From Xanthocytophaga flava (lineage in GTDB: Bacteria > Bacteroidota > Bacteroidia > Cytophagales > 172606-1), in the NCBI GenBank assembly GCA_030068525.1, contig JASJOS010000005.1, positions 248,001 through 312,000 on the forward strand: a stretch of DNA of 64,000 nucleotides. Reading direction: 5' to 3'. Position numbers and translations under genes: made by a program. Positions 59,505-64,000 of this stretch are shown here, piece by piece (positions within the stretch are counted from its first letter, which is position 1; each line of letters begins with the position of its first letter). A model generated the notes under the pieces. That model ran no database searches. It worked only from the letters and a program-made list of their open reading frames with translations, and had not been told where the DNA came from.

Positions 59505-60527
59505 ATGAATCTGATGAAAAAGATTATATTTTTTATAGGAGCAGTAGTGTGGTTATCAGCCTGTAAAGATGGCTCCAAAGGGGGCGAAAGCCAAACTACA
59601 CAAACAACAGAAAGCCAATCTGTAATTACAACAAAAGCACCTGATTTTTCGGCAGACTCTGCGTACAGCTTTGTAGACAGACAAGTCAGATTTGGTCCAA
59701 GAGTCCCCAATACTGCCGGGCATCGTGCCTGTGGAGATTATCTCATAACAATATTAAAACAATATGGGGCTGAAGTAACCGTACAGGAGTTTACAGCTAG
59801 CGCCTATGATAGAACACCACTTAAGGCACGCAATATCATTGCGTCATTTAATGCAAAAGCACCGAAACATATTCTCCTGGCAGCTCATTGGGATACCCGC
59901 CATGTGGCTGATAAAGATAGCGCTAAAACCAAACAACCTATTGATGGTGCCAATGATGGAGCCAGCGGAACTGGTATAATACTGGAAATAGCCAGAGTCT
60001 TATCAACTGCCTCAACAAAACCCAATGTTGGAGTGGACATTATTCTTTTCGATGTGGAAGATTATGGCATTCCAGATTTCGAAAACAGAGACAAATACAC
60101 AAATCCAGAATCTAATGTAGAATACTACTGTCTGGGCTCTCAGCATTGGGGTAAAAACCTACATAAACCAGGCTACTCTGCATATTTTGGAATATTACTT
60201 GACATGGCAGGGGGTAAAAACGCTGTTTTTAATAGAGAAGGAAGTTCAGTAAGATATGCTGCTGGTATTGTAGATCAGGTATGGAATATAGGACAGGCAT
60301 TAGGCTATGGGCAATATTTTCGTAACGGTCAGGCTCCTGAGATTATCGATGATCATGTATATATCAATGAGTATGCACGTATCCCAACTATAGATATTAT
60401 CGATTTCTCAACAGAAGGCGAGTTTGGAGCATATCATCACACTCATGCAGATAACATGCAGATTATAGATAAGAATACACTTAAAGCAGTTGGGCAAACC
60501 GTATTACAAGTACTATACCAGGAATAA
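59505..60527 (+). CDS. M28 family peptidase, glutaminyl-cyclase-like lipoprotein
   Basis: 340 aa. Lipoprotein signal (MKKIIFFIGAVVWLSAC; start at 59505 or the Met at 59514). The zinc hydrolase core has DTRHVADKD (first metal Asp/His region, about 124-132), DGANDGASGTGIILE (about 143-157), FDVEDYGIPDF and the C-terminal YHHTHADNMQIID. This matches M28 peptidases related to glutaminyl-peptide cyclases, which make pyroglutamate at N termini of exported proteins. In Bacteroidota such cyclisation is common because many signal-peptidase products begin with Gln. That role is inference; aminopeptidase action cannot be excluded. Confidence 0.88.
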   Translation: MNLMKKIIFFIGAVVWLSACKDGSKGGESQTTQTTESQSVITTKAPDFSADSAYSFVDRQVRFGPRVPNTAGHRACGDYLITILKQYGAEVTVQEFTASAYDRTPLKARNIIASFNAKAPKHILLAAHWDTRHVADKDSAKTKQPIDGANDGASGTGIILEIARVLSTASTKPNVGVDIILFDVEDYGIPDFENRDKYTNPESNVEYYCLGSQHWGKNLHKPGYSAYFGILLDMAGGKNAVFNREGSSVRYAAGIVDQVWNIGQALGYGQYFRNGQAPEIIDDHVYINEYARIPTIDIIDFSTEGEFGAYHHTHADNMQIIDKNTLKAVGQTVLQVLYQE

Positions 60528-60528
60528 A

Positions 60529-60549
60529 ATAAGCTTAAATCAAGCTTAT
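60529..60549. terminator. Possible weak terminator after the M28 gene
   Basis: ATAAGCTT (60529-60536) and AAGCTTAT (60542-60549) with a 5-nt loop, directly after the stop. There is no T tract, so it could equally be a small stabilising hairpin. Confidence 0.35.
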
Positions 60550-60605
60550 CCAGATTAATATACAACAAAATACGATCAAATGTTTTTATTTTAAAATGCT
60601 TTCCA

Positions 60606-60613
60606 TATATTTG
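60606..60613 (+). promoter_or_regulatory. Promoter -7 box for rpmH-rnpA
   Basis: TATATTTG followed by CAAC, matching TAnnTTTG. Upstream at the -33 position there is only TGTTTTT. The start site would be near 60618, about 48 nt before rpmH. Confidence 0.5.
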
Positions 60614-60665
60614 CAACCCTGTTTTTTAGAAATACATCTAAAATAATAATATTAAGTTTATTGTC

Positions 60666-60824
60666 ATGAAACGTACATTTCAGCCCTCCAAGCGCAAGAG
60701 AAGAAACAAGCACGGCTTTCTTGAAAGAATGTCGACCCCTAATGGACGTCGGGTGTTAGCAAGCCGTCGCGCCAAAGGACGCAAAAAACTAACTGTGTCA
60801 GACGAAAGAAGACATAAAGCATAA
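60666..60824 (+). CDS. rpmH: Large-subunit ribosomal protein L34
   Basis: Read directly from the sequence: 52 aa beginning [18 protein letters not shown] and ending ERRHKA, with the L34 core [20 protein letters not shown]. It is somewhat longer than the 44-47 residue forms, as in other Bacteroidota. It sits in the protein-free interior of the 50S subunit. It is followed 74 bp later by rnpA, the conserved order in most bacteria. A promoter-like TATATTTG lies upstream at 60606. Confidence 0.97.
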   Translation: MKRTFQPSKRKRRNKHGFLERMSTPNGRRVLASRRAKGRKKLTVSDERRHKA

Positions 60825-60898
60825 TTATACTAGCTGATCATTTCTAGCATTTGTCGTTGGCTATTATACTAATGATTATTTGCTGATCACTACTTCTT

Positions 60899-61312
60899 AT
60901 GTTGGTAAAAAACCAAAATCTTCCCAAAGCTGAACGGCTCTGTAGCAAAAAAATAATCGAGGAACTTTTTCAGAAAGGTTCCTCTGTTTATTTATATCCT
61001 TTTCGGATTCAATATCTTCCCAGAACAAACGAAGAAATCGCCTATCCCCAAATATTTTTTTCTATTTCCAAGCGAAATTTTAAGCGCTCAAACAAGCGAA
61101 ATCTTATACGTCGCAGATTAAAGGAAATCTATCGTCATCATAAGTATGAATGGCTTTCAGCTACCCCTCCTTCTGTCTTTCCAGCCTATCTGAGTGTTAT
61201 CTATGTAAGTAAGGAAATACTGCCTTCTGACATTCTGAGCAAAAAATTTAATGCGGTTTGGAAAAAGTTACAAGACACTGGACTTCAGACTAGTAGCCAC
61301 TCATCATTTTAA
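60899..61312 (+). CDS. rnpA: Ribonuclease P protein component
   Basis: 137 aa basic protein that, with the M1 RNA, removes 5' leaders from tRNA precursors. Signature SISKRNFKRSNKRNLIRRRLKEIYR (RNR motif, about 57-82) and N-terminal LPKAERLCSKKIIEELFQKGSSVYLYPF are diagnostic. Length is within the family range. It is downstream of rpmH in the usual order. The C-terminal VWKKLQDTGLQTSSHSSF is a variable tail. Confidence 0.95.
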   Translation: MLVKNQNLPKAERLCSKKIIEELFQKGSSVYLYPFRIQYLPRTNEEIAYPQIFFSISKRNFKRSNKRNLIRRRLKEIYRHHKYEWLSATPPSVFPAYLSVIYVSKEILPSDILSKKFNAVWKKLQDTGLQTSSHSSF

Positions 61313-61396
61313 CAATTTAATCCTTGGGTTTTCGTTATCTATTTGCTAAATTTTACAACTTTTTTCAGTTGTAATTAATCAGCATTGAAAAATATT

Positions 61397-63052
61397 ATGA
61401 TTAAAGTTCGTAAATCTTTATTGTTTGCAGCAATTCCGGCAGCATTACTGGGAGGCTTTGCATTCTCTGATCCAGGAGAGCGATACTTCGAAATAGCGAA
61501 GAATCTGGAGATTTTTGGTACACTTTTCCGTGAAGTAAATAACTTCTATGTAGATGAAGTAAATCCTAATCATGTGATGAAAGTAGGCATTGATGCCATG
61601 TTGAAATCTCTGGACCCCTACACAGATTACATTCCTGAAGATGAAATTGAAGATTATCGAACCATGACTACCGGACAATATGGAGGAATTGGTGCAGTTG
61701 TAGGTTCTCGTATGGGCAAAACATACGTGATTATGCCTCATGACAACTCTCCGGCAGTTCGCGCAGGACTAAAGGTAGGTGATGAGATCATCAAGATTGA
61801 TGATATTGATCTGAAAAATAAAACCTATCTGGATGTGAATAAGCTACTCCGTGGACAGGCAGGGACTCCGGTGAAACTCACCATTAAAAGATATGGGCAG
61901 GATAAATCAATAGAAGTCCCTCTGTCACGTGAAAATATTAAAATCGATAATGTACCTTATCATGGCATGGTAACCAATGATATTGGATATATTCACTTGG
62001 AAGACTTTACAAGTGGCGCTGTCCGTGAAGTAAAAAATGCGTTGATTGAATTAAAAGGTAAGGGGGCTAAGAAAATCGTGTTGGATTTAAGAGACAACCC
62101 GGGTGGTTTATTAAGTGAGGCTGTTAATATTTCCAATCTGTTTGTTTCTAAAGATGTAGAGATTGTAAGTACCAAAGGAAAGGTTACAGACTGGAACAAA
62201 GTCTATACAGCATTGAACCCACCAGTAGATACAGATATTCCTGTAGCAGTATTAACCAGTAGCCGAAGTGCTTCTGCTGCTGAAATTGTGTCTGGTGTTA
62301 TTCAGGATTATGATAGAGGTGTTTTGATTGGACAACGTACTTATGGTAAAGGCCTTGTTCAGGTTACTCGTCCATTGTCTTATAATTCACAGCTAAAAGT
62401 GACAACAGCTAAATACTATATTCCTAGTGGCCGTTGTATTCAGGCAATCGATTACAGTCATCGCAATGAAGATGGCAGCGTTGGCAAAATTCCGGATTCC
62501 TTACGTGTTGCATTTAAAACTAAAAGTGGACGTGTAGTATATGATGGAGGAGGAATCTCACCTGATGTAGAAGTAGAAAAGTCGCTGATCCCTCAGATTC
62601 TCTTCAGTCTGGATAATAAGAACCTGCTATTCGATTATGCCAATAAGTATACGAATGAACATGCTTCTATAAAGTCCCCGAAAGAGTTTAAGCTTACAGA
62701 TGCAGAATATCAGGAGTTTGTGAAATGGCTTGGCAGTAAAGATTATGATTATACTACACAGGTAGAAAGAAGTGTAGAAGATCTGATTGCGTATGCAAAG
62801 AAGGAAAAATATTATGAGGATATTCAGGAACAGATTAAAGCCTTAAAAAACAAGATGTATCATAACAAGGAATCTGACCTGCAAAAATTCAAGACAGAGG
62901 TTAAAGAAGCACTGGAAGAAGAGATAGTAGCCCGTTATTATTTTGAGAAGGGTATGGTAGAAGCTTCTTTTGATAATGATAAAGAATTAAAAGCAGCCGT
63001 AGAAGTTCTGAATGATCCTGCAAGATATAGTAAATTACTGAATAAGAAGTAG
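61397..63052 (+). CDS. C-terminal processing peptidase, S41A family
   Basis: 551 aa from the ATG at 61397 (MIKVRKSLLFAAIPAALLGGFAFS); the TTG at 61385 only adds four residues. A signal or anchor helix leads to a small N-terminal domain, a PDZ domain (about 90-170, GGIGAVVGSRMGKTYVIMPHDNSPAVRAGLKVGDEI) and the S41 protease: IGYIHLEDFTSGAVREV, LDLRDNPGGLLSEA, catalytic Ser in SSRSASAAEIVSG and Lys in RTYGKGLVQ. The 120-aa charged C-terminal extension is typical for Bacteroidota. Such proteases trim periplasmic proteins and cell-wall hydrolases. No partner lipoprotein is adjacent. Confidence 0.94.
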   Translation: MIKVRKSLLFAAIPAALLGGFAFSDPGERYFEIAKNLEIFGTLFREVNNFYVDEVNPNHVMKVGIDAMLKSLDPYTDYIPEDEIEDYRTMTTGQYGGIGAVVGSRMGKTYVIMPHDNSPAVRAGLKVGDEIIKIDDIDLKNKTYLDVNKLLRGQAGTPVKLTIKRYGQDKSIEVPLSRENIKIDNVPYHGMVTNDIGYIHLEDFTSGAVREVKNALIELKGKGAKKIVLDLRDNPGGLLSEAVNISNLFVSKDVEIVSTKGKVTDWNKVYTALNPPVDTDIPVAVLTSSRSASAAEIVSGVIQDYDRGVLIGQRTYGKGLVQVTRPLSYNSQLKVTTAKYYIPSGRCIQAIDYSHRNEDGSVGKIPDSLRVAFKTKSGRVVYDGGGISPDVEVEKSLIPQILFSLDNKNLLFDYANKYTNEHASIKSPKEFKLTDAEYQEFVKWLGSKDYDYTTQVERSVEDLIAYAKKEKYYEDIQEQIKALKNKMYHNKESDLQKFKTEVKEALEEEIVARYYFEKGMVEASFDNDKELKAAVEVLNDPARYSKLLNKK

Positions 63053-63053
63053 A

Positions 63054-63098
63054 AAAAAGTAAAAGCCCGTATCTGTAAAGTACGGGCTTTTACTTTTT
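63054..63098. terminator. Bidirectional terminator between ctp and the helicase gene
   Basis: Eighteen perfect pairs (63054-63071 with 63081-63098), core AAGCCCGTA/TACGGGCTT, flanked by A6 and T5. It separates the two convergent genes and overlaps the helicase stop region at 63097. Confidence 0.9.
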
Positions 63099-64000
63099 AT
63101 TGTTTAGGCAAGCGTCCTGACTTTTTCCACCACTCCCGGCTATATACACGTTTAAATTTCCAGTGCTTGGCTGTCAGTAAAAAAGGAGTATAAGCATGTG
63201 CATCCTTAGCAGACAGGCTTTGATAGTATAAATCATCATCTGTAAGGATCAGAGCCTCGTATCTTCCCTCCTGCTTTAGAGTGATATCAGCAAAAGGCAA
63301 TTCTTTTACTGCTTCAGCCTGTGCTTCTGCAATCCTATCTTTTAGTAATTTTTTTGATACAAACCTATCGATTACTTTAGGTTGAGGAACATATTCTCCA
63401 GCAGACACCTGCCATGCATATTCCAGGTATTTTTGTAACAGCCGAGGTCCTTCATGTAAGACATCATCTGTACGTAGTTGTTGTGGATGAAGGCTGGAAA
63501 CAACATAAATACGTTCTTTGGCCCGGGTAATCGCAACATTCAGTCGGTTCTCTCCTCCCTGCTGATTTAAACTACCGAACTGCATCATTAGTCGCCCAGC
63601 ACTATCAGGAGCATAACCTAATGAGAAAATAATGATATCCCGTTCGTCACCCTGAACATTCTCAATATTCTTGACAAATAAACTATCTGGCAACAACCAT
63701 CCGCGTTCTATAGTAATTGACTCAAGCTTATCCTGTATCAGGCCCTGTTGTTTGTAATTAAATGTAACTACCCCGATTTGCTTCTCAGGATATTGCAGAA
63801 CCAGCTTTTGAATCAATCCTACAACGGCATCTGCTTCTTCCTGATTCTGGCTATCTTTCCAAATACCATCTACTTTAACATAATGGATGGCAGGATCTGC
63901 TTTGTTAATCAGAGTAAAGTCAGGTAGTAATTCCAGATTCTGCCGATAGAAATGACGATTAGAAAAATCAATCAATTCCAACGATTGACTACGATAATGC
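63097..64000 (-). CDS. DNA2/NAM7-like superfamily 1 helicase, C-terminal part (N terminus beyond right edge)
   Basis: The frame is open to base 64000, where it reads HYRSQSLELIDFSNRHFY, the SF1B motif usually written WHYRSxxxxLIxFSN; the gene therefore continues out of the window and an internal TTG at 63981 is not its start. Further motifs: IGVVTFNYKQQGLIQDKL, the motif V block NIENVQGDERDIIIFSLGYAP, and motif VI LNVAITRAKERIYVVSS. About 110 residues of uncertain fold follow at the C terminus, including DITLKQEGRYEALILTDDDLYYQS and ending in W-rich KHWKFKRVYSREWW, similar to the end of DUF4011-type helicases. Probably an ATP-dependent nucleic-acid helicase; biological role unknown. Confidence 0.88.
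   Translation of the reverse strand, partial: HYRSQSLELIDFSNRHFYRQNLELLPDFTLINKADPAIHYVKVDGIWKDSQNQEEADAVVGLIQKLVLQYPEKQIGVVTFNYKQQGLIQDKLESITIERGWLLPDSLFVKNIENVQGDERDIIIFSLGYAPDSAGRLMMQFGSLNQQGGENRLNVAITRAKERIYVVSSLHPQQLRTDDVLHEGPRLLQKYLEYAWQVSAGEYVPQPKVIDRFVSKKLLKDRIAEAQAEAVKELPFADITLKQEGRYEALILTDDDLYYQSLSAKDAHAYTPFLLTAKHWKFKRVYSREWWKKSGRLPKQ

Noticed and set aside
1..64000. CRISPR arrays, tRNA or rRNA genes, insertion sequences, prophage
   Set aside because: I saw no regularly spaced repeats, no tRNA cloverleaf-like or rRNA sequence, and no transposase or integrase among the proteins.

Overview
The window looks like chromosomal DNA of a Bacteroidota bacterium, probably of the order Cytophagales. 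The support is: AT-rich coding sequence; two TonB-dependent receptors carrying N-terminal carboxypeptidase-regulatory-like domains; an ExbB-ExbD-ExbD-TonB set; a MurF-alanine racemase fusion; a secreted protein ending in a type IX secretion (T9SS) sorting domain; BlaR1-type peptidases with TonB-plug-like tails; many DUF families typical of the phylum (DUF3822, DUF4286, DUF5343); and promoter-like sites of the Bacteroidota form TTG-N17-23-TAnnTTTG. Order level is inference. I saw no rRNA, tRNA, CRISPR array, integrase or transposase. Most of the window reads as core genome with short intergenic gaps.

Layout. 1-3.1 kb: a truncated serine hydrolase, an unknown gene and plsY. 3.1-8.9 kb: seven minus-strand genes that look like one operon (TonB-dependent receptor, two-helix membrane protein, secreted helical-repeat protein, CxxC-less metal-binding-like mini-protein, beta-repeat protein, LytS-type kinase, LytTR regulator). 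9-12.3 kb: terC, then blaI-blaR1 behind three operator-like palindromes 20 bp apart. 12.4-18.1 kb: murF-alr, a T9SS cargo protein and two small uncharacterised genes. 18.2-21.2 kb: a carotenoid biosynthesis gene, a CarH/LitR-like B12 photoreceptor regulator and a patatin. 21.4-26.1 kb: secreted and unknown proteins around a gene-free 1.2 kb region holding a palindromic repeat that recurs at 48.7 kb. 26.2-29.2 kb: a probable zinc-controlled ABC transporter locus (DUF3299, ATPase, permease) divergent from a MerC-like gene, with two 7-3-7 palindromes between them. 29.2-37 kb: rnhB, then a pyridine-nucleotide salvage cluster (nadR, ADP-ribosylglycohydrolase, TonB-dependent receptor, pnuC) with an iron-permease-like gene and a PAS sensor kinase. 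37.4-39.2 kb: gcvT-comB. 39.3-45.3 kb: a seven-gene TonB energy-transduction operon (exbB, exbD, exbD, tonB, small membrane protein, PstS-like lipoprotein, TPR protein). 45.7-59.4 kb: mostly single housekeeping genes (amino-acid permease, VanX-like dipeptidase, YheT hydrolase, metG, dienelactone hydrolase, metallophosphoesterase, PhzF, plsC, cysS). 59.5-64 kb: glutaminyl-cyclase-like M28 protein, rpmH-rnpA, a C-terminal processing protease and the end of a DNA2/UvrD-like helicase that runs off the right edge.

Functional themes. Envelope energy coupling and nutrient uptake dominate: TonB/ExbBD, two TonB-dependent receptors, PnuC, the zinc-type ABC locus, iron permease and amino-acid permease. 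Cell-wall and lipid metabolism follow (MurF-Alr, VanX-like, BlaR1/BlaI, PlsY, PlsC), then translation (MetG, CysS, L34, RnpA). Convergent genes are repeatedly separated by strong bidirectional hairpin terminators, two of which are perfect palindromes of about 50 nt.

The least explained items are the TonB-receptor/LytTR operon, the GAATTC-ended palindrome family, two large palindromes whose T/A polarity is opposite to a terminator, the BlaI operator triplet, and a patatin whose nucleophile serine position appears to be glycine.
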